A DNA stretch of 64,000 nucleotides from Paraburkholderia sp. LEh10 (lineage in GTDB: Bacteria > Pseudomonadota > Gammaproteobacteria > Burkholderiales > Burkholderiaceae): assembly GCF_017814945.1 (NCBI RefSeq), contig NZ_JAGIPX010000024.1:61494-125493 (forward strand). Reading direction: 5' to 3'. A model generated the notes under the pieces. It made no database searches, was not told the origin of the DNA, and worked only from the letters and a program-made list of their open reading frames with translations. Positions 16,121-27,224 of the stretch are shown piece after piece; positions within the stretch are counted from its first letter, which is position 1, and every line of letters begins with the position of its first letter. The position numbers and the translations under genes were made by a program.

Positions 16121-18019
16121 ATGTACGACTTGCTGAAAACCATTGACGACCCCGCGGACCTGCGCCGCCTCGATCGCCGCCAGTTGCAACCGCTTGCCGA
16201 CGAGTTGCGTGCCTTTGTGCTCGACAGCGTCTCGCAGACGGGCGGCCACCTGTCGTCCAACCTCGGCACGGTCGAACTGACGATCGCGCTGCATTACGTG
16301 TTCGACACGCCGCGCGATCGCATCGTCTGGGACGTGGGTCATCAGACCTATCCTCACAAGATTCTGACGGGCCGCCGCGACCAGATGCATACGCTGCGTC
16401 AGCTCGGCGGCATCTCCGGTTTCCCGCGCCGCGACGAATCGACGTACGACACGTTCGGCACGGCGCACTCGAGCACGTCGATCTCGGCGGCGCTCGGCAT
16501 GGCGATCGGCAGCAAACTGCGCGGCGAAGACCGCTTCGCGATCGCCGTGATCGGCGACGGCGCGATGACGGCGGGCATGGCCTTCGAGGCAATGAACAAC
16601 GCGGGTGTCGAGGACGACGTGCCGCTGCTCGTCATCCTCAACGACAACGACATGTCGATCTCGCCGCCCGTCGGCGCTCTCAACCGCCATCTCGCGCGGC
16701 TGATGTCGGGTCGCTTCTACGCGGCTGCGCGCGCGGGCGTCGAACGCGTGCTGCGCCACGCACCGCCTGTGCTGGACCTCGCGCGCAAGCTCGAAGAGCA
16801 CGCGAAGGGCATGATCGTTCCGGCGACGCTGTTCGAAGAGTTCGGCTTCAACTACATCGGACCGATCGACGGTCACGACCTCGATTCGCTGATCCCGACG
16901 CTGCAGAACATCAAGGAACTGCGTGGCCCGCAATTCCTGCATGTCGTCACGAAGAAAGGCCAGGGCTACAAGCTGGCCGAGGCCGACCCGGTGCTGTACC
17001 ACGGTCCCGGCAAGTTCAATCCGGCTGAAGGCATCAAGCCGTCGGCTACGCCCGCCAAGAAGACCTACACGCAGGTCTTCGGCGAATGGCTGTGCGACGC
17101 CGCGGAACTCGATTCGCGAGTGGTCGGCATCACGCCCGCGATGCGCGAAGGCTCGGGCATGGTCGAGTTCGAAAAGCGCTTCCCGGATCGCTACTACGAT
17201 GTCGGCATCGCCGAGCAGCATGCGGTGACGTTCGCGGCCGGCCTCGCGACGGAAGGGCTCAAGCCCGTCGTTGCGATCTACTCGACGTTCCTGCAACGCG
17301 CGTACGACCAGCTGATCCACGACGTCGCGCTGCAAAATCTGCCCGTTGTGTTCGCAATCGATCGCGCGGGTCTCGTCGGCGCGGACGGCGCGACGCACGC
17401 GGGCGCATATGACCTCGCGTTCATGCGTTGCATCCCGAACATGACAGTGATGGCCGCGTCGGACGAAAACGAATGCCGCCAGATGCTGTACACGGCGCTG
17501 CAGCAGCCGAATCCGACGGCCGTCCGCTATCCGCGCGGCGCGGGCACGGGCGTGGCGACGGTCAAGCAGATGGCCGCGATTCCGCTCGGCAAGGGTGAGA
17601 TTCGCCGCCAGTCGACGCAGCCGGCAGGCAAGCGCATCGCGATTCTCGCGTTCGGTACGATGGTCGCGCCGGCGCTCGCGGCAGCGGAACAACTCGACGC
17701 GACGGTTGCGAACATGCGCTTCGTGAAGCCGCTCGACGCGGACCTCGTGCGCGAACTGGCGGAGACGCATGATGCGCTCGTCACGGTCGAAGAAGGCTGC
17801 GTCATGGGCGGCGCGGGCTCGGCCTGCGTGGAAGCCATGATGGAGAGTGGGGTTATCCGGCCCGTACTACAATTGGGCCTTCCCGATCGCTTCATCGATC
17901 ACGGAGATCCCGCCAAGTTGCTGGCGTCGTGCGGCCTCGACGCCGTGGGCATCGCGAAGTCCATCCGCGAGCGATTTGTGGAACACGCGAGCGGCAAGTC
18001 CGTGAAGCGCGTCGCTTAA
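16121..18019 (+). CDS. dxs: 1-deoxy-D-xylulose-5-phosphate synthase
   Basis: 632 residues. A thiamine-diphosphate enzyme that condenses pyruvate and glyceraldehyde 3-phosphate, the entry step of the MEP isoprenoid pathway. Visible features: WDVGHQTYPHKILTGRR, the ThDP/Mg motif GDGAMTAGMAFEAMNNAG ending in LNDNDMSI, the transketolase-like middle domain with GIAEQHAVTFAAGLA, and the C-terminal domain with VTVEEGCVMGGAGSACVE. ATG 16121 matches the family start; the frame is open 51 bases further. A long-loop hairpin (16051-16058 with 16085-16092) lies in the gap after ispA. Confidence 0.96.
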   Translation: MYDLLKTIDDPADLRRLDRRQLQPLADELRAFVLDSVSQTGGHLSSNLGTVELTIALHYVFDTPRDRIVWDVGHQTYPHKILTGRRDQMHTLRQLGGISGFPRRDESTYDTFGTAHSSTSISAALGMAIGSKLRGEDRFAIAVIGDGAMTAGMAFEAMNNAGVEDDVPLLVILNDNDMSISPPVGALNRHLARLMSGRFYAAARAGVERVLRHAPPVLDLARKLEEHAKGMIVPATLFEEFGFNYIGPIDGHDLDSLIPTLQNIKELRGPQFLHVVTKKGQGYKLAEADPVLYHGPGKFNPAEGIKPSATPAKKTYTQVFGEWLCDAAELDSRVVGITPAMREGSGMVEFEKRFPDRYYDVGIAEQHAVTFAAGLATEGLKPVVAIYSTFLQRAYDQLIHDVALQNLPVVFAIDRAGLVGADGATHAGAYDLAFMRCIPNMTVMAASDENECRQMLYTALQQPNPTAVRYPRGAGTGVATVKQMAAIPLGKGEIRRQSTQPAGKRIAILAFGTMVAPALAAAEQLDATVANMRFVKPLDADLVRELAETHDALVTVEEGCVMGGAGSACVEAMMESGVIRPVLQLGLPDRFIDHGDPAKLLASCGLDAVGIAKSIRERFVEHASGKSVKRVA

Positions 18020-18100
18020 CATAGCGGGCTGTCAGGAACGAAGACGCGGTCCGTTGCATCTACTCGAATATGAATCGGCGGGTCGGGTACCCGCTGTGCT

Positions 18101-18130
18101 CCGCCGGCGCATGCCGGCGGTTGTCATTTT
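18101..18130 (+). terminator. Terminator after dxs
   Basis: CCGCCGGC (18101-18108), loop GCAT, GCCGGCGG (18113-18120), then TTGTCATTTT. This is a perfect 8-base GC stem with a T-rich tail about 80 bases after the dxs stop, ending the xseB-ispA-dxs unit before folE2. Confidence 0.75.
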
Positions 18131-18166
18131 GCGCGTCGATTAGCGCTGTCAGTTGAGGATAAGAAG

Positions 18167-18973
18167 ATGAACCAGATGAACCCCGCCTTTGTGATGCCCG
18201 ACGTGCAAAGCACGGTCGACACCCGGCAGATCCCGATTCAGCGGGTCGGCGTGAAGGCGGTGCGTCATCCATTGACCGTCCGCGCGGCGGACGGCAGCGT
18301 TCAGCCGACCATCGGCACGTGGAATCTCGATGTGCATCTGCCCGCCGAGGCGAAGGGCACGCACATGTCGCGCTTCGTGGCGCTGCTCGAAGAGAACGAC
18401 GCGCCGTTAGGTTCGGCGGCGTTGCGCGCGATGCTCGCATCGATGCTGGAGAAGCTCGAGGCGCCCGCGGGGCGCATCGAGGTGGCGTTTCCGTACTTCG
18501 TCAACAAGACGGCACCCGTGTCGGGCGTGCAAAGTCTGCTGGACTACGAAGTGACGTTGACGGCCGATTCGCGCAACGGCGTGATGCGTCTGTTCCTGAA
18601 GGTCATGGTGCCGGTCACGAGCCTGTGTCCGTGCTCGAAGAAGATCTCACAGTATGGCGCGCACAATCAGCGCTCGCACGTGACGATCAATGCCGAGTTC
18701 GTCGACCATGTGCCTGTCGAAGACCTGATTCGTATCGCGGAAGAGGAAGCGTCGTGTGAGCTGTGGGGCTTGCTCAAGCGGCCCGATGAGAAGTTCGTGA
18801 CTGAGCGTGCCTACGAAAATCCGAAGTTCGTCGAGGACCTGGTGCGCGATGTCGCGCAGCGTCTGAACGCCGATTCGCGGATCGTCGCGTATGTGCTTGA
18901 AGCGGAGAACTTCGAGTCGATCCACAATCACAGCGCGTATGCGGTGATTGAGAAGGACAAGCGCACGGCTTGA
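18167..18973 (+). CDS. folE2: GTP cyclohydrolase FolE2 (type IB)
   Basis: 268 residues. It converts GTP to 7,8-dihydroneopterin triphosphate, the first step of folate (and queuosine) synthesis, using the metal-flexible type IB enzyme instead of zinc-dependent FolE. The signature VTSLCPCSKKISQYGAHNQRSHV (about residues 145-167) contains the catalytic-site cysteine region; GTHMSRFVALLEE near residue 65 is also conserved. GAGGATAAGAAG precedes the ATG. It is transcribed alone; FolE2 genes are often induced by zinc limitation, but no Zur box was recognised here. Confidence 0.92.
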   Translation: MNQMNPAFVMPDVQSTVDTRQIPIQRVGVKAVRHPLTVRAADGSVQPTIGTWNLDVHLPAEAKGTHMSRFVALLEENDAPLGSAALRAMLASMLEKLEAPAGRIEVAFPYFVNKTAPVSGVQSLLDYEVTLTADSRNGVMRLFLKVMVPVTSLCPCSKKISQYGAHNQRSHVTINAEFVDHVPVEDLIRIAEEEASCELWGLLKRPDEKFVTERAYENPKFVEDLVRDVAQRLNADSRIVAYVLEAENFESIHNHSAYAVIEKDKRTA

Positions 18974-19083
18974 GGGGCTTGAGAGGTTCGCTCTTGCGCT
19001 GGGCGGGCAAGGCGAACCGCGTCGCGGGCGCCAGCGCGAAAAAGGCAAAAAGCCGGACGGCAGCGCTCGTGCCGCGAGGCCTC

Positions 19084-20109
19084 TCACCCCGCCAGCGACC
19101 CCAGATCCCAGCGCGGCTTCACGGTGAACGCGTAATCGTTGGCGGCCTGTGCGGGCCAACGTTGCAGCCGCAGCGCGCCCGCAAGCGCGATCATCGCGCC
19201 GTTGTCCGTGCACAGCGACAGGTCCGGGTAGTGCACATCGAAACCGCGCTTTTTCGCAGCCGCCGACAGCGCCTCGCGCAACTGCCGGTTCGCGCCGACA
19301 CCGCCCGCCACCACGAGACGCCTGAGCTTCGTTTTCTTGAGCGCCGCGAGCGACTTGGCGGCCAGCACCTCGACGGCCGCATCGACGAAGCCGCGCGCGA
19401 GATCCGCCTTGGCCTGCTCGCAGACATTGCTGCCGAGCTTCTTCATGTGCGTCAGCACGGCCGTTTTCAGGCCGCTGAAGCTGAAATCGAGGTCGCCGGA
19501 ATGCAGCATCGGACGAGGCAGCGAGACGGCGCCCGGCGTGCCGAACTCCGCGAGGCGCGACACTTCCGGCCCGCCCGGATAGCCGAGGCCGAGCAGCTTT
19601 GCAGTCTTGTCGAAGGCTTCGCCGGCGGCGTCGTCGAGCGTTTCGCCGAGCGTCTCGTAGACGCCGACGTCCGTGACCCGCATCAGCTGCGTATGGCCGC
19701 CCGACACGAGCAGCGCGACGAACGGAAACGGCGGCGGCTCGTCGACGAGCAGCGGCGACAGCAAATGCCCTTCCAGATGATGAATGCCGATGGTCGGCTT
19801 GTTCCACGCCATCGCCAGCGAATTGGCGATGCTCGCGCCGACCAGCAGCGCGCCCGCGAGCCCCGGACCTTGCGTGTAGGCGATCGCGTCGATGTCGCCG
19901 CGCGCGGCGCCCGAACTCTCCAGCACTTCTTCGAGCAGCGGCAGCGCGCGCCGGATATGGTCGCGCGACGCCAGTTCCGGCACGACGCCGCCGTATTCGC
20001 GATGCATTGCGATCTGTGAATGCAGCGCGTGCGCAAGCAGGCCGCGCCCGGTGTCATAGAGCGCGAGGCCGGTTTCGTCGCAGGAGCTTTCAATGCCGAG
20101 AACGAGCAT
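19084..20109 (-). CDS. tsaD: tRNA N6-threonylcarbamoyladenosine transferase TsaD
   Basis: 341 residues. It transfers the threonylcarbamoyl group from TC-AMP to A37 of ANN-decoding tRNAs, with TsaB and TsaE. An ASKHA-fold protein: starts MLVLGIESSCDETGLALYD; the metal-binding HLEGH (His in HHLEGHLLSP) is intact, as are VSGGHTQL and the C-terminal AGGVGANRQLRE and CTDNGAMIA. In E. coli tsaD is divergent from rpsU; here an HI0933-type oxidoreductase gene lies between them. The product's targets would include the CAU-anticodon tRNAs, including the one at 27137. Confidence 0.95.
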   Translation of the reverse strand: MLVLGIESSCDETGLALYDTGRGLLAHALHSQIAMHREYGGVVPELASRDHIRRALPLLEEVLESSGAARGDIDAIAYTQGPGLAGALLVGASIANSLAMAWNKPTIGIHHLEGHLLSPLLVDEPPPFPFVALLVSGGHTQLMRVTDVGVYETLGETLDDAAGEAFDKTAKLLGLGYPGGPEVSRLAEFGTPGAVSLPRPMLHSGDLDFSFSGLKTAVLTHMKKLGSNVCEQAKADLARGFVDAAVEVLAAKSLAALKKTKLRRLVVAGGVGANRQLREALSAAAKKRGFDVHYPDLSLCTDNGAMIALAGALRLQRWPAQAANDYAFTVKPRWDLGSLAG

Positions 20110-20232
20110 GATTTGACCGCCGGTCGGGCGCCGAAAAGCGCGCCTGAATCATCAGAAAAGGAACCTGAAAGTATAGCAGCGCGGACCTTGCGGCGTCCGG
20201 CCTGCCGGTTGCGCCGGTTACAATGCAGCCCC

Positions 20233-21450
20233 ATGGAATCCTTCGATATCGCCGTAATCGGCGCGGGCGCGGCGGGCATGATGTGCGCATCGGTGGCGGG
20301 CCAACTTGGCCGGCGCGTCGCGCTGATCGACCACGCGGTGCGCCTTGCCGAAAAAATCCGCATTTCGGGCGGCGGCCGGTGCAACTTCACGAATCTGTAC
20401 GCGGGGCCTGCCAACTATCTGTCGGCGAATCCGCATTTTTGCCGCTCGGCGCTCGCGCGTTATACGCCGCGCGATTTCATGGCGCTGCTCAAACAGTACC
20501 GTGTGACCTGGCATGAGAAGCACAAGGGCCAACTGTTCTGCGACCAGTCGAGCGATGCCGTCATCGACGTGCTCAAGAGCGAATGTGACGCGGGCAATGT
20601 CGCGTGGCGCAGGCCGCTCGCCGTCGAACAGGTGCGGCACGCCGGTTCCGACGGCTTCACGCTGGATACCCGGAACGGTCCCATCCGCGCCCGCGCGCTC
20701 GTGATCGCGACGGGCGGATTGTCGATTCCAAAGATCGGCGCGACCGATTTCGCCTATCGCGTCGCGAAACAGTTCGGGCACAAGCTGATCGACACGCGCC
20801 CCGCGCTCGTGCCGCTGACGTTCGCTCATGCGGACTGGCAGCCGTTTTCGGAGCTGTCGGGCGTGTCGCTGGAGGTGCATCTGGCGACGGGCGTGAAGAA
20901 ATCGGGTGGCGAGTTCGTCGAAGACCTGCTGCTCACGCATCGCGGGCTGTCCGGCCCGGGCGTGCTGCAGATTTCGAGCTACTGGCAGCCGGGCGAGCCC
21001 GTGCACATCAATCTGCTGCCCGAACGGGATGCTGTCGCCGCACTGCTGGAGGCGAAGAGCACGACGAAGCGGCAGATCGCGAATCTGCTCGCCGAATGGG
21101 TGCCCGCGCGCCTTGCGCACGTCTGGCTTCAGACCCACGACGTGCCCGCCGACGCGCGTCTGGCCGATCTGCCGGACAAGGCGCTGAGGCGGGTCGGTGA
21201 AGCGCTGTCGCGCTGGACACTCACGCCGAACGGGACCGAAGGCTACAAGAAGGCCGAGGTGACGCGCGGCGGCGTCGATACGCGCGAGTTGTCATCCGCG
21301 ACGATGATGAGCGCGCGCGTGCCCGGCCTCTACTTCATCGGCGAGGCCGTCGACGTGACAGGCTGGCTCGGCGGCTACAACTTCCAGTGGGCGTGGGCAT
21401 CCGGCGTGGCGGCCGGCCAGGCTGCGGCGGAATACGTCGGAAACGCATAG
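20233..21450 (+). CDS. HI0933/YhiN-family flavoprotein (NAD(P)/FAD-dependent oxidoreductase)
   Basis: 405 residues. N-terminal dinucleotide-binding motif IAVIGAGAAGMMCASVAGQLG followed by the family signature KIRISGGGRCNFTN (residues about 41-55); C-terminal FAD contact GLYFIGEAVDVTGWLGGYNFQWAWASG. These features define the HI0933 group, which includes YhiN and the bile-acid oxidoreductase BaiN; the substrate in proteobacteria is not established. ATG 20233 is chosen because upstream codons in the open frame (from 20020) belong to the antisense side of tsaD. It is divergent from tsaD, 124 bases between starts. Confidence 0.85.
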   Translation: MESFDIAVIGAGAAGMMCASVAGQLGRRVALIDHAVRLAEKIRISGGGRCNFTNLYAGPANYLSANPHFCRSALARYTPRDFMALLKQYRVTWHEKHKGQLFCDQSSDAVIDVLKSECDAGNVAWRRPLAVEQVRHAGSDGFTLDTRNGPIRARALVIATGGLSIPKIGATDFAYRVAKQFGHKLIDTRPALVPLTFAHADWQPFSELSGVSLEVHLATGVKKSGGEFVEDLLLTHRGLSGPGVLQISSYWQPGEPVHINLLPERDAVAALLEAKSTTKRQIANLLAEWVPARLAHVWLQTHDVPADARLADLPDKALRRVGEALSRWTLTPNGTEGYKKAEVTRGGVDTRELSSATMMSARVPGLYFIGEAVDVTGWLGGYNFQWAWASGVAAGQAAAEYVGNA

Positions 21451-21501
21451 CGGTGGCACGGGAAAGGGGGTTGACACTGCCATGCTATTGTGCGAAACAG
21501 C

Positions 21502-21510
21502 TGCTATACT
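21502..21510 (+). promoter_or_regulatory. Extended -10 promoter element of rpsU
   Basis: TGCTATACT is an extended -10 hexamer (TGnTATACT) 33 bases before the rpsU ATG. The nearby TTGACA (21471-21476) is 28 bases away, too far to be its -35 box. The same TGCTATA core occurs before rpoD (24492-24500). Confidence 0.6.
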
Positions 21511-21542
21511 TTCCAATCTTTGCCAAGCTCCGTTATTGAAAG

Positions 21543-21755
21543 ATGACGACCATTCGCGTAAAAGAAAACGAGCCATTTGAAGTCGCGATGCGCCGGTTCA
21601 AGCGCACGATCGAAAAGAACGGTCTCTTGACTGAACTTCGTGCGCGAGAGTTTTACGAAAAGCCGACGTCGGAGCGTAAGCGGAAAAAAGCGGCTGCGGT
21701 GAAGCGCCATTTCAAGCGCCTGCGCAGCCAGCAACTGCCCAAGAAGTTTTATTGA
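21543..21755 (+). CDS. rpsU: 30S ribosomal protein S21
   Basis: 70 residues, full length. MTTIRVKENEPFEVAMRRFKR and the very basic C-terminus KRKKAAAVKRHFKRLRSQQLPKKFY are standard bS21. It binds the 30S subunit near the 16S 3' end and helps mRNA selection at initiation. It heads the macromolecular synthesis block (S21, primase, sigma70), but a strong terminator at 21945 separates most rpsU transcripts from yqeY-dnaG-rpoD. Confidence 0.97.
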   Translation: MTTIRVKENEPFEVAMRRFKRTIEKNGLLTELRAREFYEKPTSERKRKKAAAVKRHFKRLRSQQLPKKFY

Positions 21756-21944
21756 TTCAACGTGAAGTCGCGGCTCTCGCCCAGCGTTTCCAGCGAAAGC
21801 GGCGGTTCACATCAGGTGACGGCGCGGGAGTGTGCCGGCGCTTGCGGCAGCCGGTCCCGAAAGCCTCAATGGCCCGAAGGCCGCTTCGGTCAAAGCCCTG
21901 CAAGGCCGCATCCAGGTGCACGGATTCACCGCGTATTTGGCACT

Positions 21945-21978
21945 AACCCGCTTGAGGAACGATCCCAAGCGGGTTTTT
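21945..21978 (+). terminator. Terminator between rpsU and yqeY
   Basis: AACCCGCTTG (21945-21954) and CAAGCGGGTT (21966-21975) form a perfect 10-base stem, followed by TTT. It lies in the 280-base gap after rpsU. As in E. coli, termination here would make S21 more abundant than primase and sigma. Confidence 0.85.
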
Positions 21979-22035
21979 GCGCTCTGCACTGCGTCTTCAC
22001 CCGTTTTTTTCAAACCCCACGCATTCAGGTGAACG

Positions 22036-22482
22036 ATGAGTCTCAAGGTCCGAATCAACGACGACATGAAAGCAGCGATGCGCGCGCGCGAAACCGAGCG
22101 TCTCGGCACGATCCGTCTGCTGCTCGCTGCAATCAAGCAGCGTGAAGTCGACGAGCGCGTGGAGCTCGATGACGCCGGCGTGACAGCCGTCGTCGACAAG
22201 ATGATCAAGCAGCGCAAGGACTCGATCGCGCAGTTCGAAACCGCCGGCCGCACTGATCTCGTCGAAAAAGAAAAGGCCGAACTTGACGTGCTGATCGCGT
22301 ACATGCCGGCACAGCTGTCGGATGCGGAGATCACGGCCGAAGTGCAGGCCGCCGTCGCGCAGGTCGGCGCTGCCGGTCCGCAGGACATGGGCAAGGTGAT
22401 GGGCGTGCTGAAGCCGAAGCTTGCGGGCCGCGCCGACATGACGGCCGTCTCAGCGCAAGTCAAGGCTGCGCTGTCGAAATAA
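22036..22482 (+). CDS. GatB/YqeY domain-containing protein
   Basis: 148 residues, all of it the YqeY domain: two parts, an N-terminal helical half (IRLLLAAIKQREVDERVELDD) and a C-terminal half (QDMGKVMGVLKPKLAGRADMTAVSAQVKAAL) resembling the tail of GatB, the amidotransferase subunit that binds tRNA. Stand-alone YqeY proteins are thought to interact with tRNA or act in Glu/Gln-tRNA metabolism, but the role is unproven. It commonly sits between rpsU and dnaG in beta- and other proteobacteria. The ATG follows the 21945 terminator by about 58 bases, so it probably has its own promoter. Confidence 0.9.
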   Translation: MSLKVRINDDMKAAMRARETERLGTIRLLLAAIKQREVDERVELDDAGVTAVVDKMIKQRKDSIAQFETAGRTDLVEKEKAELDVLIAYMPAQLSDAEITAEVQAAVAQVGAAGPQDMGKVMGVLKPKLAGRADMTAVSAQVKAALSK

Positions 22483-22588
22483 GCCGATTTCGCCTTTTGC
22501 CGCGCGCGTGTCCGTTTTTCCGGCTGCGCGCACGGTCTGCTGCGTCTCATCCAAGGTGCCACACTCCTTTTAAGGCTGCGTCTCCACT

Positions 22589-24469
22589 GTGATCCCGCAT
22601 TCCTTTCTGCAAGATCTGCTGAACCGCGTCGATATCGTCGACGTGGTCGGCAGGTACGTGCAGCTGAAAAAGGGCGGTGCGAACTTCATGGGACTCTGCC
22701 CGTTCCACAACGAAAAGAGTCCTTCGTTCACCGTTAGTCCGACTAAGCAGTTCTATCATTGCTTCGGTTGCGGCGCGCATGGCACGGCAATCGGCTTTCT
22801 GATGGAGCACGCCGGGCTGTCCTTTCCTGAAGCCGTCAACGAACTGGCGCAGTCCGTCGGTCTGACCGTGCCGCAGGAGCCTTCGCCGATGCGCGGCGGC
22901 GCGGGCGGTGGCGGCGGCAGCGAAGGCCATGCGCCCGCTGTCTCGAAGGCGGTCACGACGGCGCTTTCCGACGTCATGCAGACCGCCTGCGATTACTATC
23001 GCACCCAGTTGCGCGGCGCGCCGAACGCGGTCCAGTACCTGAAAAAGCGCGGCCTTACCGGCGAGATAGCGAAACGCTTCGGCCTCGGCTATGCGCCCGA
23101 CGGCTGGCAGAACCTCGAGTCCGCCTTTTCCAACTATCGGGACGACGCGCTCGTCGAGGCGGGCCTCGTGATCGTCAGCGAGAAGTCCGATGCTCAGGGC
23201 CAGAACCGCCGCTACGACCGCTTCCGCGAACGCGTCATGTTCCCGATCCGCAATGTGAAAGGCCAGGTGATCGGCTTTGGCGGGCGGGTGCTGGACGGCG
23301 GCGAGCCCAAATATTTGAATTCGCCCGAAACGCCTTTATTTAACAAAGGCAGCGAGCTGTACGGCCTCTTCGAGGCGCGGCTCGCGATCCGCGAACAGCG
23401 CTATGTGCTGGTCGTCGAAGGGTATATGGACGTGGTTGCGCTCGCCCAATTGGGCTTCGAGAATGCGGTGGCGACGCTGGGCACCGCCTGCACGCCGATT
23501 CATGTGCAGAAACTGATGCGGCAGACGGACACCGTGGTGTTCAGCTTCGACGGCGATTCTGCCGGCCGGCGCGCCGCGCGCCGCGCGCTCGACGCATGTC
23601 TGCCGCACGCCGCCGACAACCGCACGATCCGCTTCCTGTTCCTGCCTGCGGAACACGATCCCGACAGCTATGTCCGCGAATTCGGCGCCGACGCCTTCGC
23701 CGAGCAGGTGCGCCGCGCGATGCCGCTTTCGCAGTTCCTGCTGAACGAAGTGCTGGCGGGCAAGGAGCTCGATCAGCCCGAGGGCCGCGCGCGGGCGCTT
23801 TTCGACGCGAAGCCGCTGTTGCAGATGCTGCCGGCTAACGCGCTGCGCGCGCAGATCATGCATATGTTCGCGGACCGGCTCGATGTGCCGTTCGATGAAG
23901 TGGCGGCGCTGTGCGAAGTCGATGCGCGGATCGCGGCTGTAGCACGCAGCGCGCCCGCTCGCAAGGATCGCCGCAGCGTGACGGGCATCGAACAGCGGGC
24001 GCTGAGGAATCTGGTGATGCACCCGCGCATCGTCGCGGTGCTGGACGAAGAGCAGGAGCAGGCGTTGCTGACGGTCACGCGCCACGGCGAACTGTTCGAG
24101 GAAGTGACGACGCATGCGCGCGGGCTCGGCGATACGGCCGAATTTCAATTGCTTTCCGACCTGTTGCGAAACGGCGCCAACGCCCCCACGTTCGAGGAAA
24201 TCTTCCGGGAAATTCTGGACTATGATGAAAACGTTCGGGATCTGCTGTTGAAGAATCCCGAAGACGCGACCGTCGCGGAAGAGCGCCGTGAACACGAGCG
24301 TCTTGCCGGAGAGGAATTGAAGGCCGCCATTCTGAAGATGCGTTACGACGCATATTGCGAGCGGCTGGATCATTTGTCGCGTCAGTCGAGGCACACCCCC
24401 GAGGAGTTTTCGGAATTGACTGACTTGATGAAGAAGCGTGCTGACATGAAGCGTCAGCTCGGGCAGTGA
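22589..24469 (+). CDS. dnaG: DNA primase
   Basis: 626 residues. It synthesises RNA primers at the replication fork. GTG start at 22589 gives the conserved IPHSFLQDLLNRVDIVDVV; no other in-frame start is upstream. The zinc-binding domain is CPFH...CFGC (Cys-X2-His, then Cys-X2-Cys, residues about 37-62), the TOPRIM domain has VVEGYMDVVAL and FDGDSAGRRAARRAL (about 270-325), and the C-terminal helicase-binding domain (about 470-626) is predicted helical. A Gly-rich linker (GGAGGGGGSEG, about 100-112) joins the zinc and RNA polymerase domains. Confidence 0.96.
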   Translation: MIPHSFLQDLLNRVDIVDVVGRYVQLKKGGANFMGLCPFHNEKSPSFTVSPTKQFYHCFGCGAHGTAIGFLMEHAGLSFPEAVNELAQSVGLTVPQEPSPMRGGAGGGGGSEGHAPAVSKAVTTALSDVMQTACDYYRTQLRGAPNAVQYLKKRGLTGEIAKRFGLGYAPDGWQNLESAFSNYRDDALVEAGLVIVSEKSDAQGQNRRYDRFRERVMFPIRNVKGQVIGFGGRVLDGGEPKYLNSPETPLFNKGSELYGLFEARLAIREQRYVLVVEGYMDVVALAQLGFENAVATLGTACTPIHVQKLMRQTDTVVFSFDGDSAGRRAARRALDACLPHAADNRTIRFLFLPAEHDPDSYVREFGADAFAEQVRRAMPLSQFLLNEVLAGKELDQPEGRARALFDAKPLLQMLPANALRAQIMHMFADRLDVPFDEVAALCEVDARIAAVARSAPARKDRRSVTGIEQRALRNLVMHPRIVAVLDEEQEQALLTVTRHGELFEEVTTHARGLGDTAEFQLLSDLLRNGANAPTFEEIFREILDYDENVRDLLLKNPEDATVAEERREHERLAGEELKAAILKMRYDAYCERLDHLSRQSRHTPEEFSELTDLMKKRADMKRQLGQ

Positions 24470-24491
24470 CAGGGAAGGGCTGAAACCCGGG

Positions 24492-24500
24492 TGCTATAAT
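24492..24500 (+). promoter_or_regulatory. Extended -10 promoter before rpoD
   Basis: TGCTATAAT is a consensus extended -10 element, 60 bases upstream of the rpoD ATG and just after the dnaG stop. The region 17 bases upstream (GGGAAG) does not resemble a -35 box. It would give rpoD an independent promoter in addition to read-through from dnaG. A tandem AAAAGGCGATT duplication (24535-24545 and 24546-24556) lies in the leader and doubles the ribosome-binding AGG. Confidence 0.65.
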
Positions 24501-24559
24501 AAAAGGTTTTCAGCGGTTTTGTTTTTCTCCAGGCAAAAGGCGATTAAAAGGCGATTGCA

Positions 24560-26947
<2,388 letters not shown>

Positions 26948-26980
26948 TCGAGCTTGGTCGCGGGCTTGTAGCAGTATGCC

Positions 26981-27031
26981 AGGGCTTCCCGATCGTTTTG
27001 TTCAGCGAAGCGATCCCGGAAGCCCTTTTTT
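26981..27031 (+). terminator. Terminator of rpoD
   Basis: AGGGCTTCC (26981-26989) pairs with GGAAGCCCT (27018-27026), with further GATC pairing inside, and is followed by a run of six T (27026-27031). It lies 33 bases after the rpoD stop. Confidence 0.85.
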
Positions 27032-27060
27032 CGTGTAGTATGTCGGCCAATCAATGGACA

Positions 27061-27087
27061 GGCCCGGCCTTCAGACCGGGTCTTTTT
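27061..27087 (+). terminator. Second tandem hairpin between rpoD and the tRNA
   Basis: GGCCCGG (27061-27067) pairs with CCGGGTC (27076-27082) with one G-U pair, followed by TTTTT. It lies 30 bases beyond the rpoD terminator and about 50 before the tRNA. It may be a back-up terminator or the end of a very short RNA between them. Confidence 0.65.
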
Positions 27088-27136
27088 GTTGGTCGCCTTT
27101 GCTGATATCCCCTCGCTTCCGTCGCGAAGCATCGTT

Positions 27137-27224
27137 GGGCCGGACGCCGTGCTGGTTGCAGGCAGCGGACTCATAATCCGCCTCCGAAAGGACATCGTGG
27201 GTTCGAATCCCACCCGGCCCACCA
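27137..27224 (+). tRNA. tRNA with CAU anticodon and long, class II-like variable arm (Met or Ile2 by anticodon)
   Basis: 85 bases plus encoded CCA. The acceptor stem is 7 bp (27137-27143 with 27214-27220), discriminator A27221, CCA 27222-27224. The anticodon arm GCGGA-CTCATAA-TCCGC (27165-27181) gives anticodon CAT at 27172-27174. The T arm GTGGG-TTCGAAT-CCCAC (27197-27213) is perfect. The D arm has 3 bp (27146-27148 with 27161-27163) and a 12-base loop with GG. The variable region is 15 bases (27182-27196) and can fold as TCC-GAAA-GGA, the layout of tRNA-Leu/Ser/Tyr, not of normal Met or Ile tRNAs. Positions 8 and 14 read A and T instead of the near-universal T8 and A14. Annotation pipelines would probably call it tRNA-Met or tRNA-Ile2; its real charging is open. 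Confidence 0.82.

Noticed and set aside
21471..21476. TTGACA as -35 box of rpsU
   Set aside because: It is 28 bases from the good -10 element (21505-21510) and no acceptable -10 lies 16-18 bases after it; the extended -10 alone is reported.
21752..21946. Small frame between rpsU and yqeY
   Set aside because: Arg-rich random-looking translation ending in the terminator stem; treated as leader/spacer.
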